NCBI RefSeq assembly: GCF_901709675.1
Contig: NC_051101.1
Coordinates: 12,978,501 to 13,042,500 of the forward strand
Reading direction: 5' to 3'
From: Syngnathus acus
Taxonomy: Eukaryota > Chordata > Actinopteri > Syngnathiformes > Syngnathidae
Length of the DNA: 64,000 nucleotides
Positions 1 to 13,004 of this stretch are shown here, piece after piece. Each line of letters opens with the position of its first letter. Position 1 is the first letter of the stretch. The notes beneath the pieces were generated by a model. It worked only from the letters and a program-made list of their open reading frames with translations, had not been told where the DNA came from and did no database searches. The translations under genes were made by a program, and so were the position numbers.

Positions 1-886
1 TGAAAGCATTTATTTCTATTTCGCAAGCAGCTTGTGCCCCCTTCCACCCCCAAAAGGTGTGTAACATCCCCCCCCCCCCCCCCCCCCCTTTTTAGTCTCA
101 CCTTCTTGAATGATCCATCCTTTTCTTTTGGCTGCCGACCGCCACGTGCGTGTCGAAGCTGAAGTCACAATCAAATAAGAATGAAAAATCACGAAAATCA
201 AGCAAAATGTGTCTTTTTCAAGACGACGACGACATGCAGAGCCAACATGGCTGCGTGAAAAATGACCCACGCCACACAGAGTGATTACAGCCGCAATTAG
301 AAAGTCATTTGCATATATGCAAATGAGGGAGGAAAAACATCTCTTGCTTTTGGTCGCCGGAGGGAAATGATCAGCTTTTTTTCCTCTCCTTCTTTGAAGT
401 GCTTAAATCTGTTGTGTGATATTGATGATTATTATGGCCTTTAAGAAACATTTTCATCTAAATTTGTCCTTTTAAGTCACTAAAATGGGCAATAATTGCA
501 TTTTAATTCGTCCGTTTAGGTTAAAAAAAACAACATTATTTGGAATGCGGCAGATCTGATGAAAATGATGATAAATAATTGAAGAATCAAGACGCATGGC
601 ATACTTTGGGTTTCAATTAAAGAGGATTTTGTTTTTAATATATGACGACTGACATTTTACTTTGATTGTCCAAAGCAATAATTGTAAAAAAAAAAATCAA
701 CATTTCCAACGGTATATGTCCTTTTTTTATGGCCGTCAAGCTTCTTCGTGTCAAATTAATTAGGCGGCCTAATCCCTCATTTTTGTGCGTATAAACCTGC
801 AGATCAAATTTGAATTCGATCATTTAGAACTAAAATATATTTCACTCTCTTTCTACAGAAAATAGATAAATACAATAACATTTAAC

Positions 887-1043
887 GGCCACTTTATTAG
901 GTACACCAGCCACTGTCAAGAAACATGAACAGTATACTTCATCATAAATATTTTTAAAAAAAAGGTTATTAATAATTTCATGTTTTTGTTTCATGATTGA
1001 TCGTATTTGAATATAATTCTCATGTGTACCTAATAAAGTGACC
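887..1043. mobile_element. Short inverted-repeat element (MITE-like), 157 bp
   Basis: The left end GGCCACTTTATTAGGTACAC (887-906) is repeated in inverted orientation at 1024-1043 with one mismatch. The interior is AT-rich and non-coding. The same terminal motif recurs in the palindrome array near 63.2-63.9 kb. Short inverted termini, small size and no coding capacity fit a non-autonomous DNA transposon. The superfamily is not assigned. Confidence 0.7.
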
Positions 1044-1938
1044 AAGTGTTTATATCTAAACTAAGCCTGTTTATTTCTTCATTCTTTACGATTCCTAATT
1101 AAATATATCTATTTTTTTTAACTATTGGCATCTCATTTGCATATTTTCCTGACGGGCTCAGGTGCGAGGATCACGTGACGAACACCAGGAAGTGGCGGAT
1201 ATTTAATTAATCATTATCAACGTTAAACCGGAAATGTCGCGTGCTTATTTGCATCCAAAGTCGCTCATCCCCGATCAGGGGATGAGGAGGAAAATTAAAT
1301 TCAACCTACCGCTTCTTTATTTGTTTTGTATTGTTATTATTGATATAATTTTTTTTCTCAAATTCTACTGAGTACAATCGTCATTCATCCTTATCCTGTT
1401 GTTTTTTTTAAAGTGTAATATTTCACGTAATATTTGTACATTGGTGACGTTTTAATCAAACTAATTAGTGAGGTAATTTATATTTTTCAGGTTATTTGTT
1501 GCTTTATGTCTCGGCTTTTCTTTTCTTTATTTTCCGTTAATTGCATACTTTAAACAAAAGAAATGAAAAAAAATCACTCGAAATCTCCCGATGACGTTTT
1601 ATTGGAATGAATTCATTATTTTCAGGTTCATAATTGTTTTGCTCTTTAGTACTATTTGATGTTTTAAAAGAAGAAATAAAACGTCCCTTAAGAAAAACAG
1701 AAAACATCCATTTTGCACCTATGAAATATCAACTCACGATGGGAAAAACCCACTCGTGTCATGTTTAACTTGAATGAACGCATGCACGCACACACAAGCG
1801 GGCGCGCGCTCACATTTGCATGCTGTATCCCACGATGCTAGTTACAATGGGATCAATTAATATGCACATAAATTAAAAGTGAGACGTTTTTCTTTTTTTT
1901 TTCTTTCTTTTTTTAAAGGCGTGAATTCCTGGAACGGG

Positions 1939-2004
<66 letters not shown>
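1939..2004. repeat. AAAG microsatellite
   Basis: About 16 uninterrupted AAAG units. Apparent lysine/glutamate or serine/phenylalanine open frames on both strands here are translations of the repeat. Confidence 0.97.
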
Positions 2005-2005
<1 letters not shown>

Positions 2006-2982
2006 CTCTCATGAGAAGGAAAAAGAGGATGAGGAGGAAAAGTACGGAGCACGTCATCATCATTCAACTAATTAAAATAATCAATAATACACGTCCTTTT
2101 AAAATACACAAATTATATTCAATTTTTACCGAGACCTGTTTCTAAAAATTTGATCCTGTCGTGGCGCTAAATAAGATGACAAAATATTAGGAACAGCCCG
2201 CTCATTTATAGAGTGTATATAGTTAAAGCAATATTATTGGAGTTACCTTGTTATTTTATTGACATAAATGAGAATGAATAATTATCACAAAAAGCGTAAC
2301 ATGGGGAAAAGCAATTAAAAAATATTAAGGATAAAACTTGTGAAATTTTTTAGCATTCAGGATGAGTGACCAAGTAGACGATTAGATTAGTAAAAAGATG
2401 CTTTATTATTTTTTTCAATAGAACGACATGGTTTTGATTAGATGATGACTACGGTTTTGCGCTGCAATCAGAGAAGCACTTTTATGATAACAAGACATGG
2501 CGCGCCATCTACAGGACAGTTGGTGACAGGCATGGTTTTCACATTGGTAGTCGTTTGTCTCCCTCTGGCGGCTTACATTTGGTATTACAACTTCAACGAC
2601 AAGCTGTTTTTAAATGGATGGATCGATGGAAGGCATTCTTATATTATCCTCCGAATACAAATTGTTTTATTATATTATACGTTTATCAACACAAGTTTAT
2701 ATTGCTTTTTTTAATTATGTTTTTTCTAGCTACATCAATGTGGAAGTTTGTTGTTTTTTGTCCTATCAGATTTCAGATGTTGCGGCCGAGGTCCCACCCC
2801 CCCCGCAATCTTTCCTTTACTGTGTGCAGTGGCTCATTGTGATGGTTGCACTTTATTCCTAATTGATGGGCACAGGCAATAGAGGAGAGCAGAGGGGGCG
2901 TTTGTTGGCGCCGTTGCCGTGGAGACCGTCGGCATTGCTAGGCAACCGCAGGGATGCGCGTGGAGGCAGAGCGCAAGACACG

Positions 2983-2983
<1 letters not shown>

Positions 2984-3078
<95 letters not shown>
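2984..3078. repeat. CA microsatellite, about 47 units
   Basis: A pure CA dinucleotide tract of roughly 95 bp, the longest in the window and a likely length-polymorphic marker. It follows GC-rich DNA holding X-box-like half sites (2913-2946). Confidence 0.98.
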
Positions 3079-3081
<3 letters not shown>

Positions 3082-3263
3082 CAGAGAGGTAAATAAAGTC
3101 AAGCTAATTGCTCACCTGCTGACTAACATACTATAAAGTGCGGTTAATTGCTCCTAATCGTTGGGGGGGAGAAAAATGTCAGACTTGTAGACTAAAAGTA
3201 AAATGTAAAACAAAATAAGAGCAGTCTCTTATTCATTTCGGGGCATTTTTCTGCATAAAGAAG

Positions 3264-3264
<1 letters not shown>

Positions 3265-3309
<45 letters not shown>
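3265..3309. repeat. AAT trinucleotide microsatellite
   Basis: About 15 tandem AAT units with no interruptions. Confidence 0.97.
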
Positions 3310-3311
<2 letters not shown>

Positions 3312-5136
3312 CTGTTTTCTTAACCACTTGTCCTTACGAGGGTCATGTACATGCAAATTAAATGGACTAAAGTATTGGAACATGTAGTTCTTAATCAAAA
3401 TGTTTAATCAATCAGAAGATGTTTTTCATAGATGGAGTAATAAATAATTTTCACGGGCGATTGATTTTTTTTTTTTTCAAACAACACCAAGCCATGTTAA
3501 AAACAACAATCTTTTTCTGTCCAAGTAATGTACACTACTGGCTGCATAATTGTGCTTAGTCATAAGCAAATGAAATACAGTAGTCAATGACATCCAGTGA
3601 GATTGATGTTCCAACAGGGGGCGCCAGATTACCTAGTATACGTATTTGTGAAGAAAGCTGCTTAAATTCTTCATAAAACCACTGCGGTAGTTATATTTAT
3701 GAAAGTTAGTAGTTGAAACTTGCATCTATAATCCCGAACTGATATTAAATAATTGCATTGATATGATTATTTTCATAGCAGTTTTAATTAATTTGGTAGC
3801 TAAATCAGCAAAACACATTTAGATTTTGACAATTAGATTACTTTAGAGGTAAAAATACTCCACATAAGATGTTAAATGTTGATGATAATGATAAAACGAA
3901 GAATTAACATTGCACATTTACACTTCCACACAGCGGTGTTTAGAACTATTTCTTCCCACAGTGCGTCTCGACAGGCAGATGTTTTTTAAGCTGTTTCATT
4001 GATGAATTGTCCAGTACGTCAGTCCAGTGTTTTCCACTGTTTGTTGTCATTCCTCGTGGTGGCATTTCCATGACCCCAGCACTGAGCCCGGCGCTAGTTC
4101 CCAGCTGCGGGAATGAGCGTCCATCTGACCGCAGCAATGGAAATCCATGGAGTAATCTTCTTATGTAAAGCACAAAACACACAGTGTGTAATCCTTCTGA
4201 CCTCTTTGGTGACACCACAACTCCTAAACTCTTACACTGTGCAGTAAAACAAGAATTTCCACATGGGAACATGCTCAATGAATGTGCATTCCAAATCAAC
4301 AGGTGGCGCTATATACTGTTTGTGTTGCTGCTCTGTGTGTTAAAGGGTTATAATTAATTTTAATTCATTAATTGTTAACCCATCTGAAGCGCTATTTGAG
4401 CGCAGATATTGAATTTGAATCATAATATGGTTTGTTTGAACATTTTGGACTTTTAAAAAGTAATTTGAATATGTTTAATACTCTTTTATTGTAAGAAAAA
4501 ACAAATCACAGTATCAAAGTATCACGACAATTGCTGGTGATGTCATCATAGCCTAAATTTGTAAGTACGTTGGCGTCACAACAGTATACCTATATATTGC
4601 CCAAACTGAACGCAATACTTGTTTATAAATCTTATGAAATAATGTGCTACGTCATAAATCGTTATTATTACTCGATGCGCGCACGTGCTGCACTGTTACG
4701 AGCACACGCTCCCAGCTCCTCCCTTCCGTGTGACGTCATCTGCCCCGCCTTCCTAACTGTAAACATAGTGTTCATCCGCGCAAGCTTGATAAAGTAGTGC
4801 AAGTTTCACTATTCGTGCCCGTGTTGTGCACACTGTGCTCACATCACGTGTACCACCAGGCAAAAGGTGAATTTACCCCCTTGTTGCCCACATCAATGCA
4901 TGTTATTCCTTTCATTTACATATAAACTGCTGACAATGTAGAAAGTGATAATAAATCACCGTCAGCAGTTGGTTGGTTATCGCAACTGTCCAATATGCTC
5001 GCAGTAGATCGACGTTAAGGCCGCTCACAATAACCTGGCTAGTCAACAACTTTGACGTCGTTTTTAAAAACTATTCGTGGTGAAAATCAAAGTGCCATTT
5101 GTCGTAAGTTACTTAGTTTTTAACCGGTGAAATGAA

Positions 5137-5503
5137 ATGTTGGGACTCTCCACCCAAGCGGAGGGATACAAGCCCCGCCCACCTCCGCTTCCACCTTCTC
5201 GCCGACCGCGCGGCCGCCTTCCGATTGGCCTTCACAACGTAAAAGCCTCGCTCCCATTGGCCCAAGGTGCCTGTCAGTCACATGGGGACACCGCCTCAGA
5301 ACGAGCTTCGGCTCCATTTGCACTGTCGCTAAATAGTTACACCGCACGTCAAGTCGGAGGTAATTCGATCATTCGCAACCCGGGACGCGCTCAGCGGCAC
5401 GCAGAACAGTCGGCGGCCGCGATTTGGGACGCTTTGAGCCGGCGTTAGACGCCCCCTGACCACGCGCGCCTCCTCCGGCAGATGCGGATGCTCTTTTGGC
5501 CCG
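5137..5503 (+). promoter_or_regulatory. mef2d: CpG-rich candidate promoter and non-coding exon 1 of mef2d
   Basis: This is the most CpG-rich block in the first 27 kb. It holds a GC box (CCCCGCCCACC, about 5175), two inverted CCAAT boxes (ATTGG at about 5224 and 5255) about 30 bp apart, and no TATA box. It ends with a donor-like sequence, CCG/GTAGGTGA, with the intron starting at 5504. MEF2 genes usually have a non-coding first exon far from the ATG exon, and no other gene start is seen between here and 26999, so assignment to mef2d is a reasonable inference. The transcription start is not determined. Confidence 0.5.
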
Positions 5504-7950
5504 GTAGGTGACTGCTTCTCTTGGCCGGGTTCGTGTCATCTTTTTCGGGGTGAGCATGCGTGTGCGTCCGCTGCTTTGGAATGTGCGTGGAAAGCTGGAA
5601 AACGGAAGGTAGTTTTCTTCTTGTTTTAGTTCACGTCACTCCGTTTCAAATGCAGGATTCCATGCATATTAGTCGTGTTTACATTTTTCAAAAGTGATGT
5701 TTTGTTGCGGGGCCAATCACACACTTTGTCGAGAATGGAAGGGGGGGGGGGGGACATCTGCCTCGAGCAGCTGGCTTTGATGCAGTCGCATTTTATGGAA
5801 TACATGCATGAAACTTTATGGATGAAACAATTATTAAAGGCGTGATTTGGCTTTTTCTTTGGCTTCAATTCCGAGCCAAACCGCGTCCCATATAAAGTTG
5901 AGTCAGGCAGTTGCTTTCTGGACTGGTGGTGGGTGATGTGGTTCACTTATTTGCTTTGCACTTACATATAATTGAGGCTGTGTGGCGTTTTATTCAACAG
6001 AAGACATTTAGTTAAGATTTTACTCTGGAACAGACAGTTCAATGGAGGTTTGGTAAATAGTGGTTCTGTGGTCGTGACTGGAACGAGCAGGAAGAGAACA
6101 TTTTGACATTTCTAGTTTGAGCTCTGGCAATCAATGAAGGTTCTGTGATTTTACCCTGGACTAGACAGTTGGTGTAAACGAAGGCCACATGATGGCGACA
6201 GTTTGACCCTCTCCTCTTTCATGAAGGTTTAACCCTGGAACGGACAACAAATTGACATTTTGACCCTGGAATGGGGTTCTGTGATTGAGACTCGGGTTCG
6301 TCAGAGTTGAACATTTTGATTCAGAAATTTTCTGATTTCCGATTACCCGGCCTATTAATGACCAAAATATATAATCAATTACATAACTTCTTTTGGAGTC
6401 TTAACAACACTTTGTCTATTAGTGTTTAACTTTACCACTGAGAAAAATTGTCAAGAACCATAAATGAACCCCAAACTGGACTATTTCTCTGGATTCTTTC
6501 TGCGAGTTAGCTCATCACGGTGCTGATTGTGAGAGCTTCCATGTTATTGTTTACAGTAGCAGAGGAGGCTGATTCCTTCCACGGCGCTTGTTGACGTCTT
6601 TACGACAGCGTCTATTTACTCAGTGTGTTGAACAGCAGATTTACAGCGCGCGTGGAAGTAAATCACAGTTTGGCCGCGGGAAGACGGTTTGTGGCGCAAT
6701 CCGCCGGAATAAAACGGCTTTTGCGCCGAGTCCATTTCTGCCCATTGCGCTCTCATTACAGCGCGTAATTGCCTTTCTCCTGGGAGGAGAGTGTCATCAA
6801 ACTTCTCATTTCCTCCTCAGACCCGCAAACCATTTTGCCGCCGGTTGCCGCTGACACTAGTCCTCACTTTCTCGTCAGCGTCTTGGATTTATTTGATGCA
6901 GTTTCCCCGCTGTCACACTTAATATAGCACAGATTTTTTTTAAAGCTTTTTTTTTTTTTATGGAAGACAAGCAAGTCCAAATTTGGAGTGTTTTGTGTAG
7001 TACCGCATTGTGCCACAACGTGAGGGGCAGCACTGAGGAGATGCAGCAGTTAATAGCAAGATAAGAACAAGATAAAATCAAATGAATGGACAAATACAAA
7101 ATATTCAATGCTATATATAAAAGAATAAAAAAAAATCACAATATTAAATAAATTATTAAAGAAAATATTCTAAAAATAGAATACACAATCATATAACATT
7201 TTACATTTCAACCTGCAAATAAACAATTTAAATGTGATTGTATGCTTTACCCTGAAAGGTTCTTTCATGGCCTGCGTGTTGGCATCCACTTCAAAGTATG
7301 CAATCTACACATTGTAGGTGGACTTGTCGGGCGAAAGGGGGCTTAAGCGGCAGATACTTTATGAGCTTAGTGCCACTAATGTGCTTTTGTGTTTCCCGAG
7401 AGCCGTGACTGCAGGTGGGCTGCACATCGCATCGCTGGCTACAAACTTCCATTTGTGTTGTAAGCGTGTGTTATCTGCAGTCAAAACACAGCAGGGAGGA
7501 ATCAGCTCCCCCTCCTGGAGGTGCAATCACTCTCTTAAAGTTGGCACTTTTTTTTTTTTGAGAGGGGGGGGTCAATTTGAGCATTTATTGCATTTAAGTC
7601 TTTACTTGTCCTCCTCTTCGGCGCTGCTCATTTAGGGAAGAATATTCCCCTTCTCTTTCTCTCTCTCTCTCTCTCCTTTTGCCCAACTGCTCCAACATGA
7701 CTCCGCTGGCGTGCACTTCAGACGCGACACAGAGCACCGTTGTGCGCCGCAGGCCGCGTTGCAGCGACCGCTCGCTTTGCCGCACGTGAACCTTCCGTTC
7801 CCTCTGGATCCATTGCAACGTTTTCCTCTCCTGCAGTGAAGCAGTGACAGATCACATAGAGAACGCTTGTTTAGCCTACTTTTTTTTTTTTGCTGCAAAT
7901 GCTACCACTGTTTCCAGCCAGGTCTGAATCGGAATCAAACGTTGTAGAGC

Positions 7951-8258
7951 TCTATGGAGAATCATTATCAAAAAGAGTCTTTAAAAAAAAAAAAAATAGT
8001 CAGCCGATTTAATCGACGTCGGAATCGTTTTTTTAAAAAAAATCGTGTGATCGGGCCCTAGTTTGATTCTGAGGGAATATTCTAAACACCATATAGTTCT
8101 ATGGAGAATCATTATCAAAAAAAGTATTTAAAAAAAAAAAAAAAATCGTCAGCCGATTTAATCGATGTCGGCCGATTTAATCGATGTCTGAATCGTTTTT
8201 CAAATAAATCGTTAGCGATCGGGCCCGAGTTTGATTCTGAGGGAATATTCTAAACACT
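7951..8258. repeat. Two tandem copies of a roughly 150-bp segment
   Basis: The segment starting TCTATGGAGAATCATTATCA at 7951 recurs at 8098. Both copies continue through an A-run, a block rich in GATTTAATCGA and a shared TTTGATTCTGAGGGAATATT end. The second copy carries a small internal duplication of the GCCGATTTAATCGATGTC block. The pair abuts the 304-bp element that starts at 8258. Confidence 0.8.
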
Positions 8259-8561
8259 ACACTACCGTTCAAAAGTTTGGGGTCACAAAATTGTTTGGGT
8301 GACCCCAAACTTTTGAACGGTAGTGTATATATTTATTTAGATAATTATTTATAGATTATATATATAATCTTCTGTGTAAAAAATCTTATAATATATATGT
8401 ATACTTATATTCATAGATTATATATAATCTTATACAAATATAAGATATAATTTATAATATTTAATTCATAATATTTTATTATAATAATATTTACACTAGC
8501 GTTCAAAAGTTTGGGGTCACCCAAACAATTTTGTGACCCCAAACTTTTGAACGCTAGTGTA
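8258..8561. mobile_element. 304-bp MITE with a hairpin at each end, copy 1
   Basis: Each end is itself a palindrome of about 70 bp (8258-8327 and 8492-8561) built from TTCAAAAGTTTGGGGTCAC and its complement. Between them is an AT-only interior of about 165 bp. It is a reverse-complement match of the same length to 55293-55596. The motif is familiar as a Tc1/mariner-like repeat end in fish, and TA flanks are present. There is no transposase. The two end hairpins here read ACTAGCG at the distal end and ACTACCG at the proximal end. Confidence 0.85.
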
Positions 8562-9439
8562 CATAGCAGTCCAGTATGTCAACGCAGCTAACCCTTAGTT
8601 GTGTATAAGAAGCTATCATGTAGCGATGCTAATGTGCTGCTGTTGTAGAAAGCTGTCAGGTTGGCCTCTCGCCCATCCGCCCGCTGTCACGTTTCTTTGG
8701 CTGCTTACCTTTTACCTCTCTTGCGGCAGAGGAAACGTCCTGCCAGGTGAACATGTGTTGTCCGTGTGCCCGCTCACTCTCCAGGGTAGGCCAACACACC
8801 CACGATCCTTGCCCCATTTTTGGCCGTTTCCATGCTCGAGTATTAAGGCAGGAAGGAATGGGCTCCCTGCACAAATGGTTCGTGGGATTGGTAGTGTCCC
8901 AATACTTTTGTCCCTATTTGTATGCGCCACACTACACAATCAATTAGCTGCATTCTGTACATCCAAAACATTTGTAGCAATTAATACTGAAGTGATCTGA
9001 GCTTAGTTTTCTAAGTGCGTTGTATTTTTTGTTTTGTTTTTTCTTGCATATCCCCCGAGAACGTTAATAAGTTGATTTAATCAATGCTCATTCTGGGAAT
9101 TGCCAGACAGCCTGTGGTATTGTTCTCATGTTCCCTACTGTTTTTTTTTTTGGGGGGTTTTTTTTCTTCTCAATGATTTGAGATCATTAAAAACTCCTTG
9201 TGGCTGTTTGGTTTTTCAGTGCTGCAACGTGATGCAATTAGGCTTGGTTTCACCGCAACGCACTTCACAGAAAGCGGCGTTCGCAAACAAATGTCAGCGA
9301 CATTAATTGATTTTTTTTTTTTTTTGTACTTTTAGATTTTAAAACACACACAAGTCCATCTTTATTACTAGCTCAGCTCATCTACACAATCTTGCTTGTA
9401 TGAAAAAGTGTTCTTAGCCGTTTTGGAGCAGCTTCACTT

Positions 9440-9630
9440 CACATGAAATTTGGCAGGCATGTTTATCTTCAGTAGACCCACAAAAAAAGAGACACTGAAC
9501 AACTTAAGCTTCATCTATTATTATTATTTTTTTTTTAAAGTTCAGTCCCCATAATCAGTTTAACAAAACAACATGAAATTTGGTTGATGTGTCTATCATA
9601 AGTAGACCCACAAAAAAAAATTTCCATGCT
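9440..9630. repeat. Diverged tandem pair of a fish interspersed repeat
   Basis: Two copies of the pattern CATGAAATTTGG followed by AGTAGACCCACAAAAAAA lie about 132 bp apart (about 9440 and 9572). No coding capacity. The family is not named. Confidence 0.5.
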
Positions 9631-11897
9631 GGCAAGGCACTGTTTTTGTTCGCAGGGCACATTTTAGGGTTGAACTATCAATTTCCAGGACAAATTTGTC
9701 CTAGATATTCCGTCCAACTGCTTTCCAACCACGTGGCAAAAAATATTTGCTGGAATTGGGCTTTTATTGGTTGAGCCTTCATTTTTGGTTCAAATTAGTG
9801 CCGCATGGTGACTTTGGCGTTGCGTCCAAGATTAAACGCTTCATTTCTTGGACCGAGTAGAACAATAACGGACACTGGATCTCCCCAAGTGGACAGCCGG
9901 CTGGCCTTCACTCCCCGTTCCTAAAGGTCAGCAGTGCTGGACTGGGATCGTTTACACTGTGATGATCTCATTGTGGAGTCATTCCTGATCTTGGCTGTCA
10001 TCTGTCCACGCCATGTTGCATAAACATTCATGGAAATTAAAAGGAGAAGAAAAAAAAGAAAAAGCGGTAATCCCTGCTCAGTTGTCGATTTTGGCTAAAA
10101 ATAATCAGTACAAAGCGCTAAATTTATCCGCTCCGCCTCGGACGGAATTGCTCTAAATACGCCGCTTCCGTGCCAGGATGGAAATGACCGACCTGGCTTT
10201 GGTTGCCGCAGATGAGCAAATGAAAAACGCTGAATGAAGACTCCATTTGTTTTCATCGGGGATTACGGCATTTGACAGAATCTGGCCGTCTCATTACATT
10301 TAATATCCGGGGAGATCGCTGCCTGCTGACGCTTTTTGAGTTTTTCTCGGCAAACTGATCCGGTGGTCCCGCGTCATTCCGCAAGCTGCGGACTCTCATG
10401 TAGGTTAAAGGCAATTTGGAGCGCAATTTGCGGGATTATCCTCAAGTGGCGGGGAAACGGCGGCGCTCGGAGTTTCTGCGCCACACACACACCAAAAAAA
10501 AAAACTCTGATGCCGGCTTGACCTTGACTGGGTCACGGTGTCAAAATCCACTTAGATTCCATTTGAATCCGTTTAGTTCGGCTTCTGGCAACCTTCAGCC
10601 ATGCCGTCTTTTATTTGAAATTGCATTAAGATACTTCTCAATTACACTCGCCGGGAGCTTTTGGCAGAAGATTGAAGTGGAGGAGAAGAAATCGGACAAT
10701 GAGAGTTTTAGTTTGGATTTTGTGCTCGTGTCGAAAGTGACAGTTGAGTCAAAGTCGCAAACTTCACGCTATTTGATTGTAGAAGTAGAAAGCTTCACTT
10801 GGGTCAGCGTTCTCCGTTTTGTCACAAGCAAAACTCGGATTGTTGTTTTTGACAGTTGTGGGGATTCGTGATAGCATCAAAAATAAATAGCTTGTTAATT
10901 GTTTGAAAGAAAATAAATTGCGGAAACCTTTACGGTCTCTATCCACCAATCAAGACAAAATCTTCAGAACAAGTTAACCTTTAATGGACACCTGGAATCG
11001 GCCATCTTGACCATCGCCGTTTCAATCCAAAATGGCCGACTTTGTTTTTCTAGCATGGCTTTTTTTTTTAAAACTACTTTTTTTATGTGCCTACCAGTTC
11101 TCTTGTTGCTCGGTGAAACTTGCTTCAGGAGCTGAATTTTTAAAGAAAGCAAAGTTTAAAGAAGTTTGGTTGGTCAATATTTGTTAGCTTAATGCTAACC
11201 TGACCACTCTGAAATAGTAGACTTCCTGCGTGCTTTCAGACTTTTTGTTTTTATATGTCTGCTTCGGATACTTAATTTAAGTCAAACTCTCTTTATGGGT
11301 GGAATAAAAATAAAAAAAATCCCCAAACTCCAGGGGGCCATCCATTTGGATGTGGGCTTTGGCAGTGAGACTTCTGGACTGAGCCAACAACAGAAGGTGA
11401 AACCAGAAGGAGGTCATGTGACGCCTGCAATACCAAAGGAGCAAGCGCGGTCCAACCAAAAAGTGGTTCAAGCGAGCAAAAAAAAAAAAAACAAATGTGA
11501 ATACCGACTCGACCAGACTGAACAGAACTGCCGGTGGCGTAGCGAGCAACCTCCACGTCTTTAGTTCCGTCTTCCCGAGCCGCGACGAGCTCTGCTGTCA
11601 AAAAGCGTTGGCAGCGACTCCAACAAAAAGCATTTCTGGCAAAGACGACTCACAGCTCGTATTCTGCTTTGGAGCAAAAGGCGCTTTGATTACACAACAC
11701 GGAGGCTGGGAGATGAGTGTACTCCAAGACGCCTTTATGAAACAGACGTATGACATTTTACAGATTCGATATTTTTATTCTGTGCTCTTGCTACTTCCTG
11801 TTTTTTTTTTTTGAGTCTTCATTTGAGTTGCCAAAATGAGTGGAAGCATTTGGATTTTATTTCATATCAATTGATAGATTACATTAATTGGCAAAAG

Positions 11898-12389
11898 TAC
11901 TGTTTTTTTCCATGTATAATGCGCCCCCATGTATAATACGCACCCTAAAAATGGCATGTTGATGCTGGGAAAAAGCCTGTACCCATGTATAATACGCACC
12001 CAAATTTTGACTCCTACTTAAGTCCGTAAACGTAAAATTATTTCAGAAAAAAGATCATCTTTGGGAACAACCGGATGTTATTCTGCCGGTCAGTATCACT
12101 GCGCATGCGCTAGCAAACTCGATAGCGAAGAAATGTTTCGGATTTGTGTAGGGTACATTGTGACAGCAAACGAGCAGGTGATCGAGCAAGCGTCTGATAC
12201 GAGAGCATTGTGTTCGTATGGAACGTGTTTGAAGTGAACAGCAGAGAAGAAAGCGCATCTGTAATGGTGGCCTCCGTATGATATCCGGATAAAAAAAAAA
12301 AAATTTTTTACCCATGTATAATGCGCACGCCAGATTTTAGGACAATAAATTAGTTAAATTTTGCGCATTATACATGGGAAAAAACGGTA
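11898..12389. mobile_element. Inverted-repeat DNA element, 492 bp
   Basis: The ends are complementary: TACTGTTTTTTTCCATGTAT at 11898 against the complement of ATACATGGGAAAAAACGGTA ending at 12389. The motif CCCATGTATAAT(G/A)CGCA recurs internally near both ends (about 11927, 11981 and 12301). The interior of about 350 bp carries no intact protein. It is probably a non-autonomous DNA transposon. Confidence 0.65.
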
Positions 12390-13004
12390 CATAAGCAAAA
12401 AGTCATGAACCGGTCCCTGGTTGAAAAAAAACATTGGGGTACAAATTCTTTAACACATTGAGCGTAAACACAAACAAGCAAAAGGTCCTGGAAGTGTTTC
12501 GATATTTGCTCTGAACGTGTGAAGATTTCTTTTTTCTTTCTTCTTCACACAGCAAAGCGAGGTGACGCTCACTTGCAGTCGATTTGGAGAGCCAACGAGT
12601 TCTAGAGAGAAAGCGCACTTGTTTGGTGTCAGCATGGCAGGCATTAGATAACGTTTTATTTGATGCTGTTCAATGGCTGACTCGTCCTCACCTCTCGCCC
12701 AGGCCTCTCCAGCCCACACACTCGCACACAAGCAAAAGACACACACATCCGCCCACTCACACACACGCATACACACAGCGCACACAGTCTCCGGAGGATT
12801 CTGGCACTTGTTTATGTTATTGAACTGCTTATCACATTATAGCTGCAACTCCAGAGTCCTCCCGCTTCCTCCAGGAGGATACGGAGCCATCAAATGACGA
12901 TCTTCGCTTTGTGCGCGTGTGCGTCCTCTATTAGATCAATTTTAATGCATTTTTTTTTATTGCATATCTTAGAAAAACGTCAATTCAAAATTTGTCTTTG
13001 GAAT

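Larger units (their letters stand above)
1..5130. other. Upstream region without a recognisable gene
   Basis: This AT-rich stretch has no exon-like reading frame that resembles a known protein. It holds a C homopolymer (about 69-88), one inverted-repeat element (887-1043), AAAG, CA and AAT microsatellites, and scattered poly-A/T runs. A minus-strand open frame of 117 codons at 3946-4299 matches nothing I recognise and has no splice or codon context, so it is not called. A CRE-like TGACGTCA lies at about 4731-4738 in slightly GC-richer DNA leading into the candidate mef2d promoter. It may be intergenic or distal regulatory DNA. Confidence 0.6.

Noticed and set aside
3946-4299. 117-codon minus-strand frame as a transposase relic
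   Set aside because: No conserved motif could be named, so the origin is left open.
10095-10104. MEF2 site CTAAAAATAA as evidence of mef2d autoregulation
   Set aside because: It matches the consensus, but two or three such matches are expected by chance in 22 kb of AT-rich intron.
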